From NCBI RefSeq assembly GCF_042159835.1, contig NZ_JBBVGT010000001.1:62001-126000 (forward strand): a DNA stretch of 64,000 bases. The letters run 5' to 3'. The translations under genes were made by a program, and so were the position numbers. The stretch's first letter is position 1, and each line of letters opens with the position of its first letter. Below the pieces are notes generated by a model. It did no database searches, was not told the DNA's origin, and saw only the letters and a program-made list of their open reading frames with translations. This document shows positions 1-9,368 of the stretch, piece by piece. Source of the stretch: Albibacterium profundi (GTDB lineage: Bacteria > Bacteroidota > Bacteroidia > Sphingobacteriales > Sphingobacteriaceae).

Positions 1-749
1 TCCTCTTTTTTCTCCCATTTTGAATACCAATCGATCAGCTCAAGTAGACGAAAAAGAATTATCTGATGATACATAGGGCTTAGTTCAAAATGACCACCAT
101 CAGGAAGTATCTGTTCATTTAGCTGATGGGTCAGAACATCTTTTCCTTTTTTCAACCAATTATTGTTTGAAAAAAAAGCACCTCCCATGGTTAGAGCAAA
201 TGCATTTTCAAGCAGATGATTGCCTAATAGATGATTTTCCATTCGCCTCGACAGGAAATCTAATTCGCCGTGAAGACTTGATAGAACCTTAGCATCAGTT
301 AATTGATATTTACTAAATAATCTAATGATATTTATTGATCGTAATGAAACTGGATAGGGTTCTAATAAAAGACTTCCATCTTGTAGAGATGCATGTAATG
401 AATTAATTAGCGATAAACTCTTACGGACAGAAATGCCAGTTTGAAAAATATAATTTAAATATTGTAGATTATAATTCCACAATTTCCCATATTCCTGAAA
501 GTCCCAATCAATTCCATGATTGAATTCCTTCGATAAATTGAGAAAAGTAAAACTATTACCATCATGAAGCGCTGAATAAACAGGGGGAACTTCATTAAAC
601 TTCAGGGGACTTATCAGGTCAGGGTCATAGTTTGTTGAATATTCCCCTAACTTTTGTGGACGCTGCAAACGATAGAACACCTGATACTTGATTTGAACAG
701 GTTTGAGGTGTTTTATCGTTGAATATAAAAGCTTTAGCTTCCCAAGCAT
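1..749 (-). CDS. Heparinase II/III family protein, N-terminal part (cut by window edge)
   Basis: An open frame runs from the ATG at 749 off the left edge with no stop, so about 249 N-terminal residues are visible. The translation begins MLGKLKLLYSTIKHLKPVQ and contains WDFQEYGKLWNYNLQYLNY, LLGNHLLENAFAL and LPDGGHFELSPMYHQI, which are the toroid-domain hallmarks of heparinase II/III-like and alginate-lyase-like proteins. No signal peptide is visible, which is usual for members encoded inside polysaccharide biosynthesis clusters. The start lies 3 bp after the stop of the 2-epimerase gene, so it is co-transcribed and probably translationally coupled. The family cleaves uronic-acid-containing glycans; a role in trimming, quality control or turnover of the polymer made by this operon is inferred. 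The catalytic C-terminal beta domain lies outside the window. Confidence 0.8.
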   Translation of the reverse strand, partial: MLGKLKLLYSTIKHLKPVQIKYQVFYRLQRPQKLGEYSTNYDPDLISPLKFNEVPPVYSALHDGNSFTFLNLSKEFNHGIDWDFQEYGKLWNYNLQYLNYIFQTGISVRKSLSLINSLHASLQDGSLLLEPYPVSLRSINIIRLFSKYQLTDAKVLSSLHGELDFLSRRMENHLLGNHLLENAFALTMGGAFFSNNNWLKKGKDVLTHQLNEQILPDGGHFELSPMYHQIILFRLLELIDWYSKWEKKE

Positions 750-752
750 TTT

Positions 753-1844
753 TTAATTTTGCAACTTTAATAACTCTTCAACTATTCTTTCTGCTGTCTT
801 CCCATCCCATAATGGAATTTCGCTGCCTGTTTTCCAATCATCAGCAAATAACTTTTCCATAGCAGGTTTGATTGCTTTAGGGTTTGTGCCTAACAATTTA
901 TTTGTTCCCAACGTCATGGTTTCAGGACGCTCAGTGTTATCACGTAATGTCATACAAGGTACACCCATCACTGTCGTTTCTTCAGTAATACCACCCGAAT
1001 CTGTGACAACAGCCTTTGCTCGTTCTACAAGATAGTTAAATTCTAGGTATCCTAAAGGCTCAACCATATGCAAACGAGGATGAGAGACACCAAGATTTGA
1101 AAGAATCTTGGCTGTTCGAGGATGAACAGGGAACACCAATGGAAGTCCGTTTGAGTTGTCAATAATCTCATCCATCAGCTCCTTTAGCTTTTCTTCTTCA
1201 TCAACGTTAGCAGGACGGTGCAAGGTCATTACAAAATATTCCTTTTCTTTCAAACCCAGTTCATCCCAAATAGCTGGTTTCTGAAAGCGTGGTCTTTGTT
1301 TCAATAGGGTATCGATCATGGTATTACCAACAAAGAAGATACGCTCATCTTCCACACCTGAATCTTTCAGGTTCTTATTGGCAATATCAGAAGTAGTAAA
1401 GAAATAGTTTGTTATACTATCCGTTACAAGACGATTAATCTCTTCTGGCATGGTCCAGTCACCCGACCGGATTCCCGCTTCAATGTGAGCCACTTTAACA
1501 TGTTGTTTTTGCGCCGTAATTGCACAGGCCATCGTCGAAGTAACATCTCCAACTACTAATACCAAATCTGTGGGGTTCTCTTGTAATTCTTTTTCGAATC
1601 GAATCATGATAGCAGCAGTTTGTTCCGCTTGAGAGCCGCCACCAGCTTCAAGATTTGCATGAGGTTCAGGTATTTCCAATTGTTCAAAAAAATCTCCTGA
1701 CATTTTCTTGTCGTAATGTTGTCCGGTGTGGATTAAACGAAAATCAATATTATTACCAGACTCCTTTGACTTTTGAATAGCATGAATAATCGGTGCGATT
1801 TTCATAAAGTTTGGCCGTGCTCCGGCAATGATCGTTACTAACAT
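753..1844 (-). CDS. wecB: UDP-N-acetylglucosamine 2-epimerase (non-hydrolysing), WecB/WbpI type
   Basis: A 363-residue protein, the usual length for WecB. The N-terminus has the family motif GARPNFMKIAPI, followed by HTGQHYDKKMSGDFF, the HIEAGIRSGDWTMPEEINR segment and the C-terminal TDSGGITEETTVMGVPCMTLRDNTERPET signature split over both Rossmann domains of the GT-B-like fold. The enzyme inverts C2 of UDP-GlcNAc to UDP-ManNAc in the cytoplasm; the close paralogue WbpI does the same on UDP-GlcNAc(3NAc)A. Because wbpA, wbpB, wbpE and wbpD are all in the same operon, the WbpI role (giving UDP-ManNAc(3NAc)A) is a plausible alternative, but sequence reading alone cannot separate the two. It is 3 bp upstream of the heparinase-like gene. 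Confidence 0.9.
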   Translation of the reverse strand: MLVTIIAGARPNFMKIAPIIHAIQKSKESGNNIDFRLIHTGQHYDKKMSGDFFEQLEIPEPHANLEAGGGSQAEQTAAIMIRFEKELQENPTDLVLVVGDVTSTMACAITAQKQHVKVAHIEAGIRSGDWTMPEEINRLVTDSITNYFFTTSDIANKNLKDSGVEDERIFFVGNTMIDTLLKQRPRFQKPAIWDELGLKEKEYFVMTLHRPANVDEEEKLKELMDEIIDNSNGLPLVFPVHPRTAKILSNLGVSHPRLHMVEPLGYLEFNYLVERAKAVVTDSGGITEETTVMGVPCMTLRDNTERPETMTLGTNKLLGTNPKAIKPAMEKLFADDWKTGSEIPLWDGKTAERIVEELLKLQN

Positions 1845-1863
1845 TCTTTTTATATTAAATTTA

Positions 1864-3984
1864 TTAAATTGAAATCCAAGATCCGTTCTTCACACTTTCC
1901 ACGGCAGCGAAGCTTGCCAATGTAGTATTTGCTATTTCATCGAAAGGAATTATCGCTTTTCCTCCGGATTTAATTTGAGATATAAGTTTTTCGAACTGAG
2001 CATAATGCCCTTTGTCTTGTGATGATGATTCTCGTGTAAAACCTTTAAATCCATACCCTTTCAACTTTCGCCAATTATCCATTATAAGTGTTCTCTCTTC
2101 ACTATATACTTCTACACGTTCCTTAGAATATGCTTTACTCCCATTTGAGAAGTAATTAATAACTGCATTCGTACCGTTTTCATACTTTAATAAAATACTC
2201 GCGTTATCCGTATCTTCTTCAGGGTTAGCCCCCATAGCATTCATACAAACTGCAATTACTTTAGATCCTGAAAGATAGGTACACAAATCAATAAAATGGC
2301 AGGCTTCCCCAATAATTCTACCCCCGCCGACTTGCATATCATGCACCCAGACGTCTTTGGGAATAAAACCAGCATTCATCGTTGCGATAATATTAATTGG
2401 AGTATTACTGCTTCCAAGTAACTTTTTCATTTTTTGTGCCAACGGTGCAAACCTTCTATTAAAGCCCACGGTAATCGTCTTATTTCTTGTATTATATTCT
2501 TTTAATACCGTTTCGTATTCTTCTTTATTAAGCGCTAATGGTTTTTCTACGAATACATGTTTATCCGACTCCAATATTTCCTTCGATAAACTCGCATGCG
2601 AATTGTGGCGAGTTGTAATCATTACGAGGTCAACCTGAGGGTCTTCTAGAATTAATTTATAATCTGTCGTTGAGTTAGCGATACCGTATTTCTTTGATAA
2701 CGTAGTTCCTGATAGTCCACCAGAACTTGCAATATATTTAACGTCAGCATTTAACTTTTTTAGTGCTGGTAACATCGTTGAACTTGTAAAGTTACCTGCG
2801 CCAATGATCCCCAAAATACCTCTACTTGATGCAAAGTTATTGCTACCGATCCTTATAGTTCGTGCAGGGACATCGTCCTTTTCATCGTAAACTAGAATCG
2901 AAGCAATTGAGCGAGACCCACTCATGTTATCATATATTTTATTATATTCTTTTAGAGGAATACGCTCGGTTATCAATTTCGAAACATCAACAGTTTTTTG
3001 TTCGATAGCATTTAAAATCGCTTCAAAGTTTCTTTTTTCTGTCCACCTTACAAATGGCAACGGATAATCGTTACCTTTTTGCTCGTAGTCATCATCGTAT
3101 CGGCCCGGACCATATGAGCAATAAACCTGAAAAGTTAACTCTTTCTCATAAAAGTCTGCGCGACTTATGTCTAGTCCTACTACTCCGACGAGAACAATAC
3201 GTCCCCGTTTTCGCGACATTTTAGCCGATTGAGAAATGATATCATTACTTTTATTAGACGCAGTAATTATAACTCCGTCGGCACCGATTCCGTTTGTTAC
3301 TGATTCAACAAACTTTACTTGATCTGTACCACTACCAGGGTTAACAGCAATGATTCCAAATTCAGATGCTAATTCCACCTTGGACTGATCGAAATCGAAA
3401 CCTATGACTCTACAACCATTCATTTTTAGTAATTGTGCGGTAATCAACCCAATAAGCCCTAATCCTACTACAACTATCGTTTCTCCTAATGTTGGCTTTA
3501 TCAATCTTATCCCTTGTAGGCCAATTGAACCTATAACCGTAAACGCGGCTTCTTCGTCAGATACATTTTCAGGTATTTTCGCGACGAGATTTTTTGGAAT
3601 TGAAACATATTCGGCATGAGGTCCATTAGAAGCAACCCTATCACCTATTTTGAATTCCTCAACACCTTTTCCGACAGCTACCACTTTTCCCACATTACAA
3701 TAACCCAATGGAAGAGGTTGACCTAATTTATTAAAAACAGAGTCAATCGTGGGTTTTAATCCATCAGTTTTCACTTTATCCAAAACCTGCTTAACCTTGT
3801 CTGGTTGTTGACGAGCCTTTTGAATAAAGTTTGCTTTGCCGAATTCAACCAGCATTCGCTCTGTACCAAGGGAAACAAGAGTTCTAGTAGTTCGTATCAA
3901 AACTTCACCTGTTTTAACAATCGGTACAGGTACTTCTTCTAGGATGGTGTTACCATTTTTTAGGTCTTGAATTATTTGCTTCAT
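1864..3984 (-). CDS. Bi-domain oxidoreductase: zinc-type alcohol dehydrogenase fused to Gfo/Idh/MocA dehydrogenase
   Basis: A 706-residue fusion. Residues 1 to about 370 are a medium-chain dehydrogenase: GroES-like part, then a Rossmann motif in VVVGLGLIGLITAQLLKMNG. Residues from about 385 to 706 are a Gfo/Idh/MocA enzyme beginning LGIIGAGNFTSSTMLPALKK, with the typical EKPLAL motif. Fusions of this type recur next to heparinase II/III-like genes and 2-epimerases in envelope-polysaccharide loci of Bacteroidota and other phyla, which is the order seen here. The substrate is not established; a nucleotide-sugar or sugar-acid oxidation/reduction is inferred. A gap of about 137 bp separates it from the upstream glycosyltransferase, with no clear promoter or terminator seen. 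Confidence 0.85.
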   Translation of the reverse strand: MKQIIQDLKNGNTILEEVPVPIVKTGEVLIRTTRTLVSLGTERMLVEFGKANFIQKARQQPDKVKQVLDKVKTDGLKPTIDSVFNKLGQPLPLGYCNVGKVVAVGKGVEEFKIGDRVASNGPHAEYVSIPKNLVAKIPENVSDEEAAFTVIGSIGLQGIRLIKPTLGETIVVVGLGLIGLITAQLLKMNGCRVIGFDFDQSKVELASEFGIIAVNPGSGTDQVKFVESVTNGIGADGVIITASNKSNDIISQSAKMSRKRGRIVLVGVVGLDISRADFYEKELTFQVYCSYGPGRYDDDYEQKGNDYPLPFVRWTEKRNFEAILNAIEQKTVDVSKLITERIPLKEYNKIYDNMSGSRSIASILVYDEKDDVPARTIRIGSNNFASSRGILGIIGAGNFTSSTMLPALKKLNADVKYIASSGGLSGTTLSKKYGIANSTTDYKLILEDPQVDLVMITTRHNSHASLSKEILESDKHVFVEKPLALNKEEYETVLKEYNTRNKTITVGFNRRFAPLAQKMKKLLGSSNTPINIIATMNAGFIPKDVWVHDMQVGGGRIIGEACHFIDLCTYLSGSKVIAVCMNAMGANPEEDTDNASILLKYENGTNAVINYFSNGSKAYSKERVEVYSEERTLIMDNWRKLKGYGFKGFTRESSSQDKGHYAQFEKLISQIKSGGKAIIPFDEIANTTLASFAAVESVKNGSWISI

Positions 3985-4121
3985 TTCTCTTATATATTTA
4001 TTGATATGTGGGTTGAAAAAATAAGTTATTTAAGTGTTTTTATTGGCAATCGTAAAATGTCAATGCGATTTGTAATGCTCCACTTTTATTACAATGATAG
4101 ACTATCTTAAATTATCATGCT

Positions 4122-5090
4122 TCAACAAGTTAAAACTTTATATAGCGAAATCAATCTATCTGCTCCATTTTCAACCTCTGGTATTATAGTTCTGATGTTT
4201 TCGTTTATGCGATTAATAACGTTGTCTAATTTACCTAACTCGTAGGTAACACAACCGTTAGGACGTTTGACAACATCCGTCGCAAGAGTAGTTTTATTTA
4301 AGTATAACGATTCTTTGACAGATAATGAATCTCCGTCAGTAGTTGTATTTCGTATCGTGACGTCACATAATTCCATAACTTTGTAAAATGAATGCTCTTC
4401 GGAGATGATAAGAATATTCGAAGGAATATTATTTTTTTTAGCTGCAAAATATTTAGAATATGCTGAGGAAGGGTCAGAAACAACTAAACCGTATTCTGGT
4501 CTCATTCTAAAAATTTCAATTATTTCAACGATACCATAAGTTTCTGCCCCATTACTGTCGAAAGTCATATTGTAAGCATTTGTGGAGAATAATAAGTTAT
4601 GGTTGAGCTTCATCAATTTTATTTTCTGAAAGATTTTTTCGCACAAAATCTCACTTTCCACTTTAGGTGGAATGAAAGCAGATATTAACTCACTATTTGC
4701 ATTAATTTTTTTGGCAACATTAAAACTATTTGCATTTAGGACAATTGGTTTAGAAGCTAACCATATTGTCAATTTATCAATACTATTTTTAAAGCCAGGA
4801 CCATAACGTCCTATATTCCCATGAAAAGTGATTATTGATTTAGTATTAGTGATTTTACAAATAACTGCCGAATATAGCCTAACAAATGGATTAGAACTAT
4901 GAATGTGAATACATTTATAGCCTATTAATGTCATCGGCAAACCTAATAATGTCAAAATAGTCAACTTATAAAACTGACAATCAACATCTTGTGATCTAAG
5001 TATTATTAGTAATCTTGAAACATGAATAGTTACACCGCCGATCGGAGGAGGCAACTTTCCCATTATTAACAGTTGTTTTGACATTTTCAA
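4122..5090 (-). CDS. Probable glycosyltransferase (GT4-like, GT-B fold)
   Basis: A 322-residue protein starting MKMSKQLLIMGKLPPPIGG; the KLPPPIGGVTIHVSRL segment is the glycine-rich loop found at the N-terminus of GT4-type glycosyltransferases, and SIITFHGNIGRYG resembles the acceptor-side loop. The C-terminal half is divergent: the expected EX7E donor-binding motif appears only loosely around VKESLYLNKTTLATDVV. It is AT-rich like its neighbours in the 4-12 kb stretch. Context (between a 2-epimerase/dehydrogenase module and a GT2) supports a role in assembling the repeat unit on the cytoplasmic face of the inner membrane. Donor and acceptor cannot be told. The start could also be Met3. Confidence 0.6.
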   Translation of the reverse strand: MKMSKQLLIMGKLPPPIGGVTIHVSRLLIILRSQDVDCQFYKLTILTLLGLPMTLIGYKCIHIHSSNPFVRLYSAVICKITNTKSIITFHGNIGRYGPGFKNSIDKLTIWLASKPIVLNANSFNVAKKINANSELISAFIPPKVESEILCEKIFQKIKLMKLNHNLLFSTNAYNMTFDSNGAETYGIVEIIEIFRMRPEYGLVVSDPSSAYSKYFAAKKNNIPSNILIISEEHSFYKVMELCDVTIRNTTTDGDSLSVKESLYLNKTTLATDVVKRPNGCVTYELGKLDNVINRINENIRTIIPEVENGADRLISLYKVLTC

Positions 5091-5150
5091 TCTTGTTATT
5101 TATATAGATTTTTACCGCCTTGCCTACATATGGTGTTCATTCAGCTAGCG

Positions 5151-7223
5151 CTAACGATTCTTTTTTATCTTCTCTATAGCTTCATTAATAACATTATCAG
5201 CTAAAGATACATTGTCTGAATTTCTAATTACCTTTTCACACAATTTTCGTGTTGCAGATGAACCGAACATTTTTTCGTAACATAATAAAATTTCATAATC
5301 TTCTAGACCTTTTCTTGTAGCCTCCCATCGTCTACTTGAAATTATATCTTTTCCGGCTTTATATACAAAATTAAAATCTGGCATATTACCATCAAAATCA
5401 TCCCACGCGGATTGCTTACCCGGCATATTGCCAACGTCCGCGTAGTTCCAGAAACCGATACCTTTAGCATCATAAAAAAATGCTTCCCACGCCATTAATC
5501 TATAATAACTATAGGGTGATAATGATTTCGCGTATTTCTTTGTATCATAGATCCAAAGTTCGTTGATAGCGTAATTGTTCCTTGATATTTTAGGAAGTAA
5601 ATCTCTTTTCAATTGGATTATATCGATACTATTAATTCTATTTAGAGACTCTAATACCTTCGATTGGTTAATTGTCGCAAATATCTTAACATTTGATCGC
5701 ACACTTTTAATCCATTCAATGTATTCTTCAAATGTCTTGATGTGGCTTGCATCTAACTCGTCGTAAGGATATAAATAAATTTCATCGTAACCGTGATCTC
5801 TTAGTAAATCGTATGCTTTATCGTACCATTCTAAAAATGATTTTTTCCAAAAGTCGTTCAGTATATTATCTTTTTTTACAAATTTTTTAAAATCTAGATA
5901 TAAAAGAATCTTATCGAAGTCTTTCCGACCTGAAACATAATTATTAAGATTAGAAAGGTCAAATTTATGTCGGTTGTTAAAAAGAACTGAAGGTGGAACG
6001 ACAAATATATTATTGCCATGATCTATTAAGTCCTCATAAACTTTATTTTCAATACCCTTTGCAAATGGATAATTAAAATACGCCCATGTATTTAGATTTA
6101 ACCTGTTTCGGAGGGCTATAGGCAATACGTTGGAATTAAAATTAATTGTATTCAGGTATGTACCTTCTATCGAAAACCTTAGGTGGCTCTCGGACGAACT
6201 AGGCGTAATATTTTTAATAGCGAGTAAAATAGTTTTAGTCTCATGGGGTTTTAATATAATTTGACCGTTAGGCTGCCAAGCAAAAATTGCGTCTGGGACA
6301 ATTTTAAAATTTCTCGATCTAACACTTTCGATTGTAAACATTTTCCCTTGTTGACTACTTTCGAAACTATATGATATCGATTTTTCAGTATTAAAAGTAT
6401 TAGTTATCTTAAATACATAGAAATTTGTATGTGAAAGAATATTACTATAATTCATTGTCACTTCATTAGTATTGACAATTTTCCTCGAACTACTCAAGTC
6501 ACTTCCCCAAATTTCATCCACAATATAAAATTCAATCTCGTTATTTACAGTTTTCGCATTATCTTTTATTTGTGATTCATTGCTAAAAAGTAGATTGATA
6601 GCATTTCTCTTTTTCTCTTCCATAAAGTCATCAGCCTCTTTAGCATTCATTGTTTGATAGTGATCTTTTTCTCGACTCGTCTGGGAACTATTTTTTACTA
6701 TAATTTCATCTGCAAAGAAAAATGGCCCATTAGGAAACACAACTAAACGGATTCCGGTGGCATTTACGTTGAGATCTTTCAATGATAAAGTAATACGTCT
6801 ATATTTATCCTCATTATTTCGAAAACCCTCTATCATGTCTCCCAAATATGACAAAGTTTTAAAATCGTCACTAGTAGAGTAAGCGAAAACATTTATTGGC
6901 AAAAAAACATCAGATTGATTATTTAAAGCACTATGTACATTGATTTGGCCTACACTACTTGGATTTTCAAAACGTAAATCAATTATAACTTTCTCCTTGT
7001 TGGCCCAGCCTAAACTGTTTTGATCCAACCACATCGGATTTTTTTTTACGATAATCCCATCCGACAATGTAATAGGATTCGACTTTTCGAATGTATGCAA
7101 GTAATTTGGAGACGTTATACGTAAAACTTTAAACTCAATGTTAGACTGACTATAACCACTCCGGCATGATAATAATACCAGAATGATAATTATTAGTTTT
7201 AATAAAACGACCTTGATCTTCAT
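5151..7223 (-). CDS. Secreted glycoside hydrolase-like protein with DUF4091 C-terminus
   Basis: A 690-residue exported protein. Residues 1-25 form a signal peptide (MKIKVVLLKLIIIILVLLSC), whose Cys could be a lipobox-like residue. Residues about 30-180 look like a discoidin/F5-8C-type galactose-binding domain (VIIDLRFENPSSVGQINVHS). The middle and C-terminus resemble DUF4091-type glycosidase-like proteins, with a TIM-barrel-like region (EIYLYPYDELDASH) and the terminal signature GIGFWNYAD, then SSRRWEATRKGLEDYEILL. It sits 2 bp from the end of the GT2 frame inside the biosynthetic operon, so it is more likely a processing or turnover enzyme for the polymer than a nutrient scavenger. Activity is unknown; the domain assignment is by motif recognition only. 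Confidence 0.65.
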   Translation of the reverse strand: MKIKVVLLKLIIIILVLLSCRSGYSQSNIEFKVLRITSPNYLHTFEKSNPITLSDGIIVKKNPMWLDQNSLGWANKEKVIIDLRFENPSSVGQINVHSALNNQSDVFLPINVFAYSTSDDFKTLSYLGDMIEGFRNNEDKYRRITLSLKDLNVNATGIRLVVFPNGPFFFADEIIVKNSSQTSREKDHYQTMNAKEADDFMEEKKRNAINLLFSNESQIKDNAKTVNNEIEFYIVDEIWGSDLSSSRKIVNTNEVTMNYSNILSHTNFYVFKITNTFNTEKSISYSFESSQQGKMFTIESVRSRNFKIVPDAIFAWQPNGQIILKPHETKTILLAIKNITPSSSESHLRFSIEGTYLNTINFNSNVLPIALRNRLNLNTWAYFNYPFAKGIENKVYEDLIDHGNNIFVVPPSVLFNNRHKFDLSNLNNYVSGRKDFDKILLYLDFKKFVKKDNILNDFWKKSFLEWYDKAYDLLRDHGYDEIYLYPYDELDASHIKTFEEYIEWIKSVRSNVKIFATINQSKVLESLNRINSIDIIQLKRDLLPKISRNNYAINELWIYDTKKYAKSLSPYSYYRLMAWEAFFYDAKGIGFWNYADVGNMPGKQSAWDDFDGNMPDFNFVYKAGKDIISSRRWEATRKGLEDYEILLCYEKMFGSSATRKLCEKVIRNSDNVSLADNVINEAIEKIKKNR

Positions 7224-7225
7224 TA

Positions 7226-8131
7226 CTATTTAATAATTTTTGATGCTATATTTTTTGCAAATGACAACAACAATATCGCAAAATTAACACTTAAGCAGCG
7301 AACAAAGAAATTAGTTATTCGGCTTGATAAATGACGCTTTTCCTTATCTATTCTTTCAGCATATGTATCTAAAGCACCTTCCTTTGTAATAGACTGTTGT
7401 TGAGTTCTTTTTAGTGAGAGCATTTCTTCACGATCACTATAATCAAACGAGCCTTTATTTATTATCTTTAACATGAAGTCAATAAATCTACTATCAGCGG
7501 CCGAACTCATGATCGACCCTGGCGTGATTCGATATCTCAATAAAGCTTCAGGTAAAATAGCCACTTTCGAATGTCTACAAAATTGAGACCATAAAAAATA
7601 GTCTTCAAAATATTTATTGATTAGTTCATTGTATCCCCCTAGCTTAATAGCCAGTACTCTGTCCATCACAATTGTCGGATGTTTAAATGGGTTTCCATAT
7701 TTGAATATTATTTTTTTCAAAACATCATGTTGTGTGTAGGGTATATCGTAAGTTATTGTATTACCGTCTTTATCTATTCGTTCCACTGTAGAACCTAAAA
7801 GTTTTACATCAGGGTTTTTGTTTAGAAAATCTAATTGCTTTTGAAATCGCATTGGATAACATATATCATCCGCATCCATTCTCGCGACATATCTGCCTTT
7901 TGCAGTTTTCAGCCCAATATTCAGCGTTTTTGCTAAGCCTAAGTTTTCCTGATCAATAACGATAATCCTTGAATCTGAGAAAGAATTAATAATCGAAAGA
8001 GAATTATCCTTTGACCCATCATTGATAATAATAAATTCGAAATTTGGAAACGACTGTTGGAGTACACTTTCTATCGCCTTTTCAACATATTGTTCAGCAT
8101 TGTATACAGGCATTATTACACTCAGTTCCAT
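7226..8131 (-). CDS. Family 2 glycosyltransferase
   Basis: Starting at the internal Met (position 8131) the protein opens MELSVIMPVYNAEQYVEKAI, the canonical GT2 N-terminus; a longer frame to 8164 would add 11 residues and overlap the upstream gene. With the ATG at 8131 the upstream stop (TGA at 8133-8135) is followed one base later by the start, a normal coupled arrangement. GT-A fold motifs seen: IINDGSKDNS, then the metal-binding DXD as ARMDADDI, and a hydrophobic C-terminus (VNFAILLLSFAKNIASKI) that probably rests on the membrane. It transfers a sugar from a nucleotide donor during repeat-unit assembly; specificity is unknown. Confidence 0.88.
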   Translation of the reverse strand: MELSVIMPVYNAEQYVEKAIESVLQQSFPNFEFIIINDGSKDNSLSIINSFSDSRIIVIDQENLGLAKTLNIGLKTAKGRYVARMDADDICYPMRFQKQLDFLNKNPDVKLLGSTVERIDKDGNTITYDIPYTQHDVLKKIIFKYGNPFKHPTIVMDRVLAIKLGGYNELINKYFEDYFLWSQFCRHSKVAILPEALLRYRITPGSIMSSAADSRFIDFMLKIINKGSFDYSDREEMLSLKRTQQQSITKEGALDTYAERIDKEKRHLSSRITNFFVRCLSVNFAILLLSFAKNIASKIIK

Positions 8132-8132
8132 A

Positions 8133-9368
8133 TCATTGTCGCGCTTTAGTTTTATGAATGTCAAATTTTTGTCTACTCAGAACAATTAACATAAATAGAA
8201 ACAAAAATTGATTAGTTAATAAGTCCCCGGAGGTTAAACTATTGAGAAAGAAATATAAGAAGAAACATGCGCTCATTTTCAAACCGTCATTGCGTACCCT
8301 TTTAGGGACAATCTTACTAATTGTCCGAAAAATTAAAATCGAAATCAGCATCACTCCTAAAATTCCATTTTCGTATAATAATTCCACAAAAATATTGTGA
8401 GGATAATCTCTAGAATCATGGCCAGTTGTTTTATAACCATAATGGCCGGTTCCATTACCAAGAACCACATTCGATTCTTCGAATTCAAATACATCAAGTA
8501 TTCTATTCCACCGCTGTGCTGCGGTACCATCGGTAAACGAAAACCGTTCCATAAGATATTGATTGTTATCTATTCCAAAATAGAATATCAACGAGATAAT
8601 GCTAACTATGAATATAGTACTAAGAATAAGAATAATTTTTAAGTTAAATATTTTGTATATCCGAAAAAAGAAGAAAACAGCAAAGAGAAAGGCAACAATA
8701 GGTCCTTTAGATCCAGAAGCTAACATGTAAAGTACTCCAATAAAGAAAACTACTGGCTGTATAAATTTCAACTTATATTGAGTGCTTAGAATTAGGGATG
8801 ATATTAGTAAGAATCCAATATATCTGGAAAGCCAAATAGGATTTAATAATTCTTCACCTTCTCCGTAAGTGGATCCCAATCTTTGAGCGTTTACTAATGT
8901 TGACTCTATAAAAAAATTATATATATTACCATAAACTAATGTGAGTATAATAAAATACACAAACATCAGAAGAAAATTACAGATTAAAAAAGTTTTATAA
9001 AATCGTCGAATATAACCAGCGACAAAGAAGGCATAAAAACACCATGAAAGTACTTGGAAAAACTTCTTCAGTCCATAACTTGGCGCATATGATTGATTTA
9101 AGCCAATAAACAATGTTACCAAGAATATGAATACGATAAAAATATCCCCTGTTCTAAAAGAAACTAAATGTCTCCTTTTTAAAGATAAATCTATTAAAAT
9201 AACGATTATTGATAAAAGTACTGTTCCTGATACTATGTAACTTATGTGTAACGGCCAATGGTTGATTAGAATACTAAACGAACAAAGGAAAACTATAAGT
9301 TTCTCAAATACATCTGGTTTTACAGTATTTTGATCATTATTAACAATTTTATATCTATTGATCTTCAT
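8133..9368 (-). CDS. O-antigen polymerase/ligase-type (Wzy or WaaL) integral membrane protein
   Basis: A 411-residue polytopic protein with roughly ten to twelve hydrophobic segments and a large periplasmic loop near residues 290-340 containing NGTGHYGYKTTGHDSRDYPHNIFVELLYENG, which is the Wzy_C pattern (conserved H-N near the end of the loop). Such proteins polymerise or ligate undecaprenol-linked repeat units on the periplasmic side. In an operon with Wzx, Wza and Wzc, the Wzy polymerase role is favoured, but the sequence does not exclude a ligase. It overlaps the upstream GT4 gene by 14 bp. The DNA is AT-rich, as usual for wzy genes. Confidence 0.8.
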   Translation of the reverse strand: MKINRYKIVNNDQNTVKPDVFEKLIVFLCSFSILINHWPLHISYIVSGTVLLSIIVILIDLSLKRRHLVSFRTGDIFIVFIFLVTLFIGLNQSYAPSYGLKKFFQVLSWCFYAFFVAGYIRRFYKTFLICNFLLMFVYFIILTLVYGNIYNFFIESTLVNAQRLGSTYGEGEELLNPIWLSRYIGFLLISSLILSTQYKLKFIQPVVFFIGVLYMLASGSKGPIVAFLFAVFFFFRIYKIFNLKIILILSTIFIVSIISLIFYFGIDNNQYLMERFSFTDGTAAQRWNRILDVFEFEESNVVLGNGTGHYGYKTTGHDSRDYPHNIFVELLYENGILGVMLISILIFRTISKIVPKRVRNDGLKMSACFFLYFFLNSLTSGDLLTNQFLFLFMLIVLSRQKFDIHKTKARQ

